From Pseudomonadota bacterium (GTDB lineage: Bacteria > Pseudomonadota > Gammaproteobacteria > Steroidobacterales > Steroidobacteraceae), in assembly GCA_021838065.1 (NCBI GenBank), contig JAKCEJ010000134.1:1-7644 (forward strand): DNA of 7,644 nt, read 5' to 3'. Positions 1 to 5,609 of this stretch are shown here, piece after piece (the stretch's first letter is position 1; each line of letters begins with the position of its first letter). The notes beneath the pieces were generated by a model. It had not been told where the DNA came from and did no database searches. It was given only the letters and a program-made list of their open reading frames with translations. The position numbers and the translations under genes are program-made.

Positions 1-117
1 CCGCAGCACTTCCTCGCGCCGGCGCACCTCGGCCTGCAGGTGGGCCTGCGCGAGCTCGCGGCGCACCGAGCCGGCGCGTATCAGCTCCTCGATGCTGAGC
101 GGTTTATCCAAGACCAC
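1..117 (-). CDS. Possible N-terminal part of an unidentified protein, cut by the window edge
   Basis: An open frame reads leftward from a GTG at 115-117 to the window edge, giving 39 residues that begin VLDKPLSIEELIRAG after the initiator and continue as an Arg/Glu/Ala-rich stretch likely to be a helix. In-frame TGA lies shortly upstream, so the start must be this GTG or the TTG two codons later. No clear Shine-Dalgarno sequence precedes either. Third codon positions are almost all G or C, as in the surrounding genes, and the AT-richer bases 118-170 just upstream look like a promoter region. I do not recognise the family. The opposite strand is also open here (1-153), but its product is rich in His and Ala, as antisense frames of GC-rich genes often are, so the minus strand is preferred. 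Reality of the gene is likely but not certain. Confidence 0.4.
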   Translation of the reverse strand, partial: MVLDKPLSIEELIRAGSVRRELAQAHLQAEVRRREEVLR

Positions 118-169
118 GGGAGAGTTACCCGATCATTCTTCTGTGAAATATGAGCCTACCACAATCTTT

Positions 170-183
170 GCGACGCGCGTCGC
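170..183. repeat. Perfect 14-bp palindrome in the intergenic region
   Basis: The sequence GCGACGCGCGTCGC equals its own reverse complement. After one mismatch (169/184) the symmetry continues for two more base pairs (TT on the left, AA on the right). It lies about 53 bases upstream of the probable GTG start at 117 and about 95 bases downstream of the 96-residue gene's stop. Its position fits an operator for the leftward gene, but no known regulator site is recognised, and chance is possible in such GC-rich DNA. Confidence 0.4.
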
Positions 184-240
184 TAAATGCCGACCCCCGA
201 TGTGCGGGGACAGGCTTGCGCCTCGCACTGCAATGAATTA

Positions 241-257
241 GCGGCCCCGCCGGCCGC
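241..257 (-). terminator. Weak candidate terminator hairpin after the 96-residue gene
   Basis: GCGGCC at 241-246 pairs perfectly with GGCCGC at 252-257 around a 5-base loop, about 20 bases past the TAG stop of the minus-strand gene at 278. On the minus strand the hairpin is followed by TAATTCATT, which is AT-rich but not a true U tract. A second 5-bp GC hairpin (195-199 with 205-209) lies further along. Either could end transcription weakly; neither is a classical intrinsic terminator. Confidence 0.3.
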
Positions 258-277
258 GGCTTGAATGAGACCTGGCG

Positions 278-568
278 CTAGCTCGCCGCGGGCGCATGCA
301 CCACGGCGTGCACGACCCGGTTGAACTCGAAGTAGACGCTGAAGTCGGGGTAGTCCCAGCGGGTGATGGGCGGGCGCCCCACGGTCGGGTAGCGCTTCTC
401 GGGCGCGCCGAAATGACGCTCCACCTGGCGCATGGTCTGACTGCGATGGGGGTGGGGTACGGTGGCCGGGGCGACCTCCAGCCGGCCATTCACGACGATG
501 GTCTCGGCCCCCGCCGTGGCGGTAACCGCGCAAGCGACCAGCAGTGCCAAAAGAACTCGGGCGCGCAT
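278..568 (-). CDS. Small exported protein of unknown function (96 aa)
   Basis: The product starts MRARVLLALLVACAVTATAG, a typical Sec signal peptide: two Arg, a hydrophobic core and an Ala-Gly-Ala site suggesting cleavage after residue 21. The mature part of about 75 residues should be periplasmic. No lipobox Cys is present. The middle contains MRQVERHFGAP (46-56) and then VGRPPITRWDYPDFSVYFE (63-81), a Pro/aromatic-rich block that I recall as conserved in small hypothetical proteins of gammaproteobacteria. The MRQVexxFGaP start loosely recalls the SmpA/OmlA-like helix, but homology is not claimed. The start is well supported: GGAGGT lies six bases before the ATG, and a promoter lies just upstream. 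It is divergent from the first Lol permease gene. Function unknown; that this is a real gene is fairly sure. Confidence 0.8.
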   Translation of the reverse strand: MRARVLLALLVACAVTATAGAETIVVNGRLEVAPATVPHPHRSQTMRQVERHFGAPEKRYPTVGRPPITRWDYPDFSVYFEFNRVVHAVVHAPAAS

Positions 569-587
569 GTCCGGACCTCCGGCGATG

Positions 588-614
588 ACTATACACCCGA
601 GGGCATTCTGTCAA
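588..614 (-). promoter_or_regulatory. Sigma-70-type promoter of the 96-aa exported protein gene
   Basis: On the minus strand a perfect TTGACA (-35, 614-609) is followed by 15 bases and TATAGT (-10, 593-588). The spacer is two bases shorter than ideal. The predicted transcript would start near 581, just before the GGAGGT at 580-575, leaving a leader of about a dozen bases. The hexamers and the position right before a good ribosome binding site make this the best promoter in the window. Confidence 0.6.
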
Positions 615-680
615 AGCGGGCGCGCAACCCCGGAGCGCAAATCTGTGACGCGCCGCAAGCGGCGGCGGGGGGGCCGACTA

Positions 681-689
681 TGGTTAAAT
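681..689 (+). promoter_or_regulatory. Candidate extended -10 promoter for the lol operon
   Basis: TGGTTAAAT reads as an extended -10 element (TG, one base, then TTAAAT, four of six matches to TATAAT). No -35 hexamer is visible at the right distance, as is tolerated by extended -10 promoters. Transcription would start about seven bases later, at or next to the ATG at 696, implying a leaderless or nearly leaderless mRNA. An overlapping alternative is TATGGT at 679-684. This is inference from sequence only. Confidence 0.35.
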
Positions 690-695
690 CCACGG

Positions 696-1961
696 ATGTA
701 TCACCCGCTGTCGCTCTTTGTGGGCTGGCGCTACGTCCGGGCCCGTTCGCACAAGTTCTTCGTCTCGTTCATCACCTGGACCTCGCTCGCCGGGGTTTGT
801 GTCGGGGTGGCGGCGCTCATCGTCATTCTCTCGGTGATGAATGGCTTCGAGGGCGATCTGCGCCAGCGCCTGCTCGCCCTCGATGCCGACGCGCGCGTGG
901 TGGCGAGCCGCTCGGCCGAGAGCGCAGCGCCCCCCTCGGGGGCGACCTGGCGGCGCATCGAGCAGCGCGTGCGCGCGAGTCCCGGGGTGAGCGGGGTCGC
1001 TCCCTTCGTGCAGTCACAGGCGCTCGCGGTGCGCACCCCGCAGATGCTGCCGGTGCTGCTGCGCGGCATCGACCCGGCGGCGGAGCCCTCGGTGACGCGC
1101 CTCGCCAAGGTGAGCACCGCTGGGGCGCTGGGGCAGCTCAAGCCGGGCGCCGACCGGGTCATCCTCGGGGAGGTGATCGCCGAGGAGCTGGGCCTTGCGC
1201 CCGGGGACAAGCTGACGCTGCTCATCCCCGCGGTGAGCGCCGGCGGGCTGCCGACCCCCGAGCTGCACCGCTTCACCGTCGCGGGCGTGTTCTCGGTGGG
1301 CCTCGCCGACAGCGATGCGACACTGGTGTACGGCAACATCGCCGATGTGAGCGCGCTGCTGCCCGGCGGCGGGCTCGATCAGGGACTGCGGGTGCGCTAC
1401 CGCAATGCGCTCGATGCGCCCGAGATCTCCGCGGCGCTGCGCGCGCGCCTGCCGAAGGGTTTCGAGGTGATCGACTGGACGCAGGACAACGCGGCGTACT
1501 TCCGCGCGATCCGCATCGAGAAGACCATGATGTCGCTGATCCTGCTGCTGATCGTGGCGGTGGCCGCCTTCAACATCGTGGCCATGCTGGTGATGGTCGT
1601 CACCGACAAGCGCACCGACATCGCGATCCTGCGCACCTTCGGCGCATCACCGGCGCGGGTGCTCGCGATCTTCCTCACCCAGGGGCTGACCATCGGCTGG
1701 CTCGGCGTCGCGCTCGGGGTCGGACTCGGACTGACGCTTGCCTATCACGTCAATGCGGTGGCGAGCTTCCTCGAGCGCACCTTCGGCTTTCAGATCTTCA
1801 ACCCCAACGTGTACTACATCACCTCCATTCCCTCGGTGGTCGAATGGAGCAACGTCGCGGTGATCGGCTGCGCGGCGCTCGTGCTCACCGCCGCGGCAAC
1901 GGTGTATCCGGCGATGCGCGCCGCGCGGGTCGCGCCGGCCGAGGCTCTGCGGTACGAGTAG
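696..1961 (+). CDS. lolC/E: Lipoprotein-releasing ABC transporter permease, LolC/LolE family (first copy)
   Basis: Membrane subunit of the LolCDE complex, which extracts outer-membrane lipoproteins from the inner membrane and hands them to LolA. The 421 residues have the family plan: an N-terminal MYHPLSLFVGWRYVRAR, transmembrane segment 1 (about 21-47) ending in LSVMNGFE, a periplasmic domain (about 50-270), then three segments (about 278-302, 321-352, 384-405), with the cytoplasmic DIAILRTFGASP loop (308-319) that couples to LolD, and the ending PAEALRYE. The hairpin that forms the LolA-binding hook in E. coli LolC is here SAGGLPTPELHRF (181-193), without the usual TP-x-G start, so this copy may be the LolE-like partner. 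ATG 696 is chosen because the family begins here; the frame is open further upstream but would run antisense to the neighbouring gene. No Shine-Dalgarno sequence is seen. First of three packed genes. Confidence 0.93.
   Translation: MYHPLSLFVGWRYVRARSHKFFVSFITWTSLAGVCVGVAALIVILSVMNGFEGDLRQRLLALDADARVVASRSAESAAPPSGATWRRIEQRVRASPGVSGVAPFVQSQALAVRTPQMLPVLLRGIDPAAEPSVTRLAKVSTAGALGQLKPGADRVILGEVIAEELGLAPGDKLTLLIPAVSAGGLPTPELHRFTVAGVFSVGLADSDATLVYGNIADVSALLPGGGLDQGLRVRYRNALDAPEISAALRARLPKGFEVIDWTQDNAAYFRAIRIEKTMMSLILLLIVAVAAFNIVAMLVMVVTDKRTDIAILRTFGASPARVLAIFLTQGLTIGWLGVALGVGLGLTLAYHVNAVASFLERTFGFQIFNPNVYYITSIPSVVEWSNVAVIGCAALVLTAAATVYPAMRAARVAPAEALRYE
1615..1637 (+). repeat. 23-base stretch identical to 2876-2898 (first copy)
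   Basis: These bases encode the end of the coupling loop (T-DIAILRT) in the first permease and are identical, base for base, to 2876-2898 in the second. It marks the two genes as paralogues; the shared codon choice may reflect constraint plus strong GC bias, or gene conversion. Confidence 0.7.
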
Positions 1962-1965
1962 CGCG

Positions 1966-3222
1966 ATGATCTTCGGCTCCTACGAGTGGTTGATCGGCAC
2001 GCGGCATCTGCGCTCGACGCACCGGCGCGGGTTCGTCTCGTTCGTGGCAATGATGTCCGTGTGCGGCCTTGCGCTCGGAGTCGCCACCCTGATCGTGGTG
2101 CTCTCGGTGATGAACGGCTTCGGCCGCGAGCTGCGCAGCCGCATCCTCGATGTCACCGCGGATGCGACCCTGATGGGCCTGCGCGGCAGCATCGGCGATT
2201 GGCGCGCGGTGCAGCGGCGAGTGCGCGCCGAGCCCGGCGTCGAGGCGGTGGCGCCCTACGTGCAGCAGCAGGCGCTGCTCACCCATGGGCAATACATCGC
2301 CGGCGCGGCGGTGCGCGGGGTGCTGCCGGCCGAGGAGGAGCATGTGACGGCGCTGGCGCGCCACCTCGAGAAAGGGGATCTCGGCGCGCTGCATCCCGGG
2401 GGCTACGAGGTGATCCTCGGAGTCGATCTGGCCCGTGCGCTGCACGTGCGCCCCGGCGGCTCGGTGGTGCTGATCGCCCCGGAGGGCATCGCGACGCCGG
2501 CGGGGCTGATGCCGCGCATGCGCCGCTTCCGCGTGGTCGGGCTCTTTCACTCCGGCATGTATCAGTACGACCGGCAGCTGGCGCTGGTGGACATCACCGA
2601 TGCGGCGCGCCTGTTCGCGCTCCCCCCGGGGCGCGTCACGGGTCTGCGCATGAAGCTCGCCGATCCGTGGCAGGCGCCGACGACGGTGCGGCGCATCGCC
2701 TACGATCTGGGCGGCTCGGGCTACTACGTCAGCGCCTGGACGGATCACATGTTCAATTTCTTCCGCAACATCCAGATCACCAAGTCGATGATGTTCATCA
2801 TCCTCTCGATGATCGTCGGCGTGGCGGCCTTCAACATCGTGGCGACGCTGGTGATGATCGTGAAGGAGAAGCAATCCGACATCGCGATCCTGCGCACCCT
2901 CGGCGCCTCGCCCGCGAACGTGCTGGCGGTGTTCGCCATCCAGGGCCTGCTCATCGGGCTCGCCGGCACGCTGCTCGGCGCGGGCCTGGGCATTCTCATC
3001 GCCCATCACCTGCAGAGCCTCGTCGGGCTGCTCGAGCGGCTGCTGCACACCCAGTTTCTCAATCCCAAGGTGTATTACATGAGCGAGCTTCCCGCCTACG
3101 TCGAGGGATTCGATGTGCTGCGCGTGTGCGGCGTGGCGTTCCTGCTGTGCGCGCTCGCGACCGTGTATCCGGCCTGGCGCGCCGCGCGCACCGCCCCGGC
3201 CGAGGCGCTGCGCCATGAGTGA
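1966..3222 (+). CDS. lolC/E: Lipoprotein-releasing ABC transporter permease, LolC/LolE family (second copy, with LolC-type hook motif)
   Basis: Second membrane subunit for LolD, 418 residues, with the same plan as the gene before it: segment 1 (about 23-48) ending in LSVMNGFG, a periplasmic domain (about 52-270), segments at about 274-299, 317-348 and 383-402, coupling loop DIAILRTLGASP (305-316), and ending PAEALRHE. The periplasmic hairpin ATPAGLMPRMRRF (176-188) resembles the Pro-rich hook of E. coli LolC (TPMGRIPSQRLF from memory), which binds LolA. The later SGMYQYDRQLALV is a common LolC-family feature, whereas the final periplasmic loop (HTQFLNPKVYYMSELP) resembles E. coli LolE, so the protein mixes traits of both. 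The start lies four bases after the previous stop and no ribosome binding site stands out, suggesting translational coupling. By hook this copy is the better LolC candidate; names in databases may be the reverse. Confidence 0.93.
   Translation: MIFGSYEWLIGTRHLRSTHRRGFVSFVAMMSVCGLALGVATLIVVLSVMNGFGRELRSRILDVTADATLMGLRGSIGDWRAVQRRVRAEPGVEAVAPYVQQQALLTHGQYIAGAAVRGVLPAEEEHVTALARHLEKGDLGALHPGGYEVILGVDLARALHVRPGGSVVLIAPEGIATPAGLMPRMRRFRVVGLFHSGMYQYDRQLALVDITDAARLFALPPGRVTGLRMKLADPWQAPTTVRRIAYDLGGSGYYVSAWTDHMFNFFRNIQITKSMMFIILSMIVGVAAFNIVATLVMIVKEKQSDIAILRTLGASPANVLAVFAIQGLLIGLAGTLLGAGLGILIAHHLQSLVGLLERLLHTQFLNPKVYYMSELPAYVEGFDVLRVCGVAFLLCALATVYPAWRAARTAPAEALRHE
2876..2898 (+). repeat. 23-base stretch identical to 1615-1637 (second copy)
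   Basis: Direct-repeat partner of 1615-1637, inside the coupling-loop codons of the second permease. Shorter near-identities between the two genes also occur at the LSVMNGF codons and at the 3' ends (YPA-x-RAAR and PAEALR). Confidence 0.7.
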
Positions 3223-3958
3223 GTTGTCGGCACAGGCCCCACACCCGGTGCTCGAGGCGCGCGAGGTGAGCCGCAGCTTCGTGCAGGGCCCGACCACGCT
3301 CGAGGTGCTGCGCGGAGTGGCGCTCGCGGTGGGCAGCGCCGAGCGGCTCGCCATCGTCGGGGCCTCGGGCTCCGGCAAGACCACGCTGCTGCAGATTCTC
3401 GGCGGGCTCGACCGCCCGACCCACGGGCAGGTATTGATCGACGGGCGGGACATCCACTCGCTCAGCGAGCGCGAGCGCGCCGCGCTGCGCAACCGGACGC
3501 TGGGTTTCGTTTACCAGTTCCACCATCTGCTGCCGGAGTTCTCGGCGCTGGAGAACGTGGCCATGCCGCTGCTGGTGCGGCGCACCAAGGTCGCCGAGGC
3601 GCGCGAGCGCGCGAGCGAACTGCTCGAGCGGGTCGGGCTCGGCGCTCGCCTCACGCACCGCCCGCATCAGCTCTCCGGTGGCGAGCGCCAGCGTGCCGCC
3701 GTGGCGCGGGCGCTGGTGACGCAGCCGAAAATCGTGCTTGCCGATGAGCCCACCGGCAACCTCGACGGCGCCAACGCCGAGGCGGTCTTCGAGCTGATGC
3801 TGGAGCTGAACCGCGAGCGCGGCACGAGCCTCATCGTGGTGACGCACGATCCGCGCCTCGCGGCGCGGATGGAGCGCGTCTATGAGCTCGACGACGGGCG
3901 GCTGCGCGAGCGGGCTGCTACAGCGCCTCGAGATGGCGCGTCCGGTAGCGCCGCCTGA
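3215..3958 (+). CDS. lolD: Lipoprotein-releasing ABC transporter ATP-binding protein LolD
   Basis: Cytoplasmic ATPase that powers the LolC/E permeases. The 247 residues show every nucleotide-binding motif: Walker A GASGSGKTT (49-57), Q-loop in FVYQFHHLLPEF (98-109; this FHHLLP block is characteristic of LolD), signature LSGGERQ (153-159), Walker B VLADEP (174-179), D-loop GNLD (181-184) and H-loop His211. The ATG at 3215 overlaps the end of the upstream permease by eight bases, pointing to coupled translation; GAGG lies nine bases before it. The frame is open further upstream, but that would be inside the permease gene. The protein is slightly longer than E. coli LolD (about 233 residues) because of an Ala/Gly/Ser-rich tail after DDGRL. 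The last 41 bases overlap the 3' end of the minus-strand DUF2062 gene. Last gene of its operon. Confidence 0.96.
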   Translation: MSELSAQAPHPVLEAREVSRSFVQGPTTLEVLRGVALAVGSAERLAIVGASGSGKTTLLQILGGLDRPTHGQVLIDGRDIHSLSERERAALRNRTLGFVYQFHHLLPEFSALENVAMPLLVRRTKVAEARERASELLERVGLGARLTHRPHQLSGGERQRAAVARALVTQPKIVLADEPTGNLDGANAEAVFELMLELNRERGTSLIVVTHDPRLAARMERVYELDDGRLRERAATAPRDGASGSAA

Positions 3959-4436
3959 CTTCCCAGCGCCACACGAACTCCAGCACGCACCAGCCGGCGA
4001 GCCCCGCCACCAGCGAGCACACGAGGCAACCGACCAGGAACGGCTGCCACAGGGGGCCGAGGCCGTACTGCAGCCACTGCCAGCTCAGATGGAACGCGAA
4101 GTGCTGCGGCGGCGTGCCGAGCAGCAGCGCCCCCACCCGGTAGGCGAGGTAGTAGATCGGCACCATGGTCAGGGGGTTATTGACCAGGAAGATCGTGCCG
4201 TAGATCGCCGGCACGTTCAGCCGCCAGGTGAGGGCGATCAGGCCCGCCACCAGCGTGTGCACCGGCAGCGGGATGAAGCAGATCGCCAGCCCCACGCCGA
4301 ACGCGCCGGTGACCGCGCGGCGGTGGACGGCCCACAGGCGCGGGTCCATCAGCCGATCGCCGAACACGCGCAGCAGCTTGTGCCCCTGGATGTGGTGGGG
4401 CTTGGGCAGAATCTTCTTCAGAAAGCGGCGTGGCAC
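3918..4436 (-). CDS. DUF2062 family inner-membrane protein (172 aa)
   Basis: Recognised by the family pattern DPRLW..HRRAV (31-42), then GAFGVGLAICFIPLPVHTL (44-62), RLNVPA and the diagnostic NNPLTMVPIYYLAYRVG (86-102). The N-terminus is basic (PRRFLKKILPKPHHIQGH). Hydrophobic stretches at about 43-70, 74-106 and 132-157 predict a small integral membrane protein; the molecular role is not known. The start is set at GTG 4436 because family members begin close to PRRFLKK. The frame is open to an ATG at 4523, but those 29 extra residues do not resemble the family and would cover the exbB promoter region. No Shine-Dalgarno sequence is visible. The gene runs against its neighbours: its end overlaps lolD by 41 bases and its start is divergent from exbB. 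Confidence 0.87.
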   Translation of the reverse strand: MPRRFLKKILPKPHHIQGHKLLRVFGDRLMDPRLWAVHRRAVTGAFGVGLAICFIPLPVHTLVAGLIALTWRLNVPAIYGTIFLVNNPLTMVPIYYLAYRVGALLLGTPPQHFAFHLSWQWLQYGLGPLWQPFLVGCLVCSLVAGLAGWCVLEFVWRWEVRRRYRTRHLEAL

Positions 4437-4445
4437 AGCACGGTG

Positions 4446-4454
4446 ACTGTACCA
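4446..4454 (-). promoter_or_regulatory. Candidate extended -10 promoter for the DUF2062 gene
   Basis: On the minus strand TGGTACAGT reads as TG, one base, TACAGT (four of six matches to TATAAT). It ends nine bases before the GTG at 4436, so the transcript would have only about three leader bases. No -35 hexamer is seen. Its form resembles the candidate upstream of the first Lol permease. Confidence 0.3.
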
Positions 4455-4507
4455 CGGCGGCGACAGCGCCGGCCGGCAGGCGCGTATCGGCCCCGGGCGC
4501 ACTCCGG

Positions 4508-4513
4508 TATGAT
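4508..4513 (+). promoter_or_regulatory. Candidate -10 element for the exbB-exbD-msbA-lpxK operon
   Basis: TATGAT matches five of six bases of the -10 consensus and lies in the divergent spacer about 30 bases before the exbB start, giving a predicted leader of about 24 bases. A -35 hexamer is not clear (TATCGG at 4485-4490 is at the right distance but poor). A GGGG at 4533-4536, seven bases before the ATG, may act as a weak ribosome binding site. Confidence 0.4.
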
Positions 4514-4543
4514 GCCGTTTCACCGAATCAATGGGGCCGTTTG

Positions 4544-5170
4544 ATGTGGGAAATCGTGCGGGCTGGCGGTCCGCTGATGTGGCCGATCATCTTCTGCTCG
4601 ATCGTCGCCGCGGCGATCGTGCTCGAGCGGCTCTGGACCCTGCAGGACCGGCGTGTGTTGCCGCGCGATCTGCCGCAGAAGGTCTGGCAGCTGATCGAAA
4701 CCGGTCAGGTCACTGACAAGGTGATCGGCGCGCTCGAGCAGCACTCGCCGCTCGGCCGGCTGCTCGCCGCGGGGCTCGCCAACCGCCATAAGCCGCACGA
4801 TGTCCTGATGGAGCGTCTGGAGGATGCCGGCCGGCACGTGGTGCACGAGCTTGAGCGTTTCCTCAACACGCTCGGCACCATTGCGGGAGTCTCTCCTCTG
4901 TTAGGGCTGCTCGGCACCGTCACCGGCATCATCCGCGCGTTCGACGCCATCCAGGCCGGCGGCATGGGCAGTCCGCGGACGCTCTCCGGCGGCATCGCCG
5001 AGGCGCTGGTGTGCACGGTGGCGGGGCTGTGCGTGGCCATTCCCTCGCTCATTTGCTATCGATTCCTGCGCGGCAAGGTTGAGGACATCGTCGTCGAGAT
5101 GGAAAAGCACGCGATGCGCATGGCCGATGCGCTCGAGGCGGCCGGGGATCCGGCCGCGAGCGGCGCCTGA
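4544..5170 (+). CDS. exbB: MotA/TolQ/ExbB proton channel family protein, ExbB-like
   Basis: Inner-membrane subunit of a proton-driven motor that, with ExbD, energises TonB-like partners. The 208 residues have three membrane segments: about 10-30 (start region GGPLMWPIIFCSIVAAAIVL), 106-133 (within it LLGLLGTVTGIIRAF) and 148-174 (GGIAEALVCTVAGLCVAIPS). Channel residues equivalent by spacing to E. coli ExbB Thr148, Glu176 and Thr181 are Thr125, Glu153 and Thr158. The cytoplasmic loop (about 32-105) is of normal size. ATG 4544 is chosen because the family begins at MWEIVRAGGP; the open frame reaches upstream to 4430 but that part is unlike the family. It is the first gene of a packed operon with exbD, msbA and lpxK. 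TolQ is the alternative, but none of tolA, tolB or ybgC is near, so ExbB-type is preferred. Confidence 0.9.
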   Translation: MWEIVRAGGPLMWPIIFCSIVAAAIVLERLWTLQDRRVLPRDLPQKVWQLIETGQVTDKVIGALEQHSPLGRLLAAGLANRHKPHDVLMERLEDAGRHVVHELERFLNTLGTIAGVSPLLGLLGTVTGIIRAFDAIQAGGMGSPRTLSGGIAEALVCTVAGLCVAIPSLICYRFLRGKVEDIVVEMEKHAMRMADALEAAGDPAASGA

Positions 5171-5177
5171 CCGGCCC

Positions 5178-5609
5178 ATGAACCTTAAGCCGCGGCGCCA
5201 CGAGGAGCCGGAGATCAACGTCGTCTCGCTGATCGACGTGGTGCTCCTGCTGGTGGTGTTCTTCATGCTCTCGACCCACTTCACGCAGGAGGGGCGCCTG
5301 CACGTCATGCTGCCGCGCGCGCAGGCGGTGCCGGCCGCGGAAAACAAGCCCCATCCCGTGGTGGTGACGGTCACCGAGAACGGCGACTACCTGGTCAACG
5401 GCCGCGAGCTCCTCAACAACAGTCCCGACACGCTGCGCGCGGCGCTCGCAGCCGAGCCAGCCGCCTCGCGCAACGAGGCCGTGTTGATCCGCGCCGACGC
5501 GCGTGCCACGCAGCAATCGGTGGTGACGGCGATGGATGTGCTCGGTGAGCTCGGTTTCGTCAAGCTCGACATCGCCACCATCAAGGCGCGGCTCGGGAGC
5601 GGCTCGTGA
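5178..5609 (+). CDS. exbD: Biopolymer transport protein ExbD/TolR family
   Basis: Partner of the ExbB protein. The 143 residues comprise a short basic cytoplasmic tail (NLKPRRHEEPEIN), one membrane segment (about 16-34, SLIDVVLLLVVFFMLST) and a periplasmic domain (about 43-137) with the usual GDYLVNG (69-75) and RADARATQQSVVTAMDVLGELG block. Asp20 corresponds to the essential proton-carrying Asp25 of E. coli ExbD. The ATG follows the exbB stop by seven bases, with no Shine-Dalgarno sequence, so translation is probably coupled to exbB. The open frame extends upstream inside exbB, but the family starts at about this methionine. No tonB gene lies in the window, so which outer-membrane process this motor drives cannot be told from here. 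Confidence 0.92.
   Translation: MNLKPRRHEEPEINVVSLIDVVLLLVVFFMLSTHFTQEGRLHVMLPRAQAVPAAENKPHPVVVTVTENGDYLVNGRELLNNSPDTLRAALAAEPAASRNEAVLIRADARATQQSVVTAMDVLGELGFVKLDIATIKARLGSGS
5595..5599 (+). promoter_or_regulatory. Ribosome binding site supporting the GTG start of msbA
   Basis: GGGAG lies six bases before the GTG at 5606, inside the last codons of exbD. It supports this start, which overlaps the exbD stop as GTGA. It is one of the few good Shine-Dalgarno sequences in the window. Confidence 0.55.

Noticed and set aside
1..153. Plus-strand open frame from the window edge to a TGA at 151-153
   Set aside because: It runs into the AT-rich spacer, has a His/Ala-rich composition typical of antisense, and lies opposite a more protein-like minus-strand frame. 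It cannot be fully excluded.
651..664. Inverted repeat CGCCGC-AA-GCGGCG upstream of the lol operon
   Set aside because: The 2-base centre is too small for an RNA hairpin and such GC repeats are common at this base composition; no operator is recognised.
462..695. N-terminal extension of the first permease by 78 residues
   Set aside because: The family begins at the MYHPLSLF methionine (696); the extension would lie across the promoter of, and antisense to, the divergent gene.
296..1969. A 557-codon plus-strand open frame overlapping the first permease in another frame
   Set aside because: It runs across the antisense of the exported-protein gene, the divergent promoter region and the permease, and its product is Arg/Gly/Ala-rich with no family resemblance.
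1885..3492. A 535-codon open frame on the minus strand opposite the second Lol permease and lolD
   Set aside because: Same pattern: it mirrors conserved genes and encodes a His/Asp/Arg-rich product without recognisable domains.
3935..3952. Hairpin in the lolD/DUF2062 overlap as a bidirectional terminator
   Set aside because: The stem is only five base pairs with an eight-base loop and there is no T tract on either side.
4437..4523. 29-residue N-terminal extension of DUF2062
   Set aside because: The extension is unlike the family and would overlap the exbB -10 element. GTG at 4436 gives the usual N-terminus.
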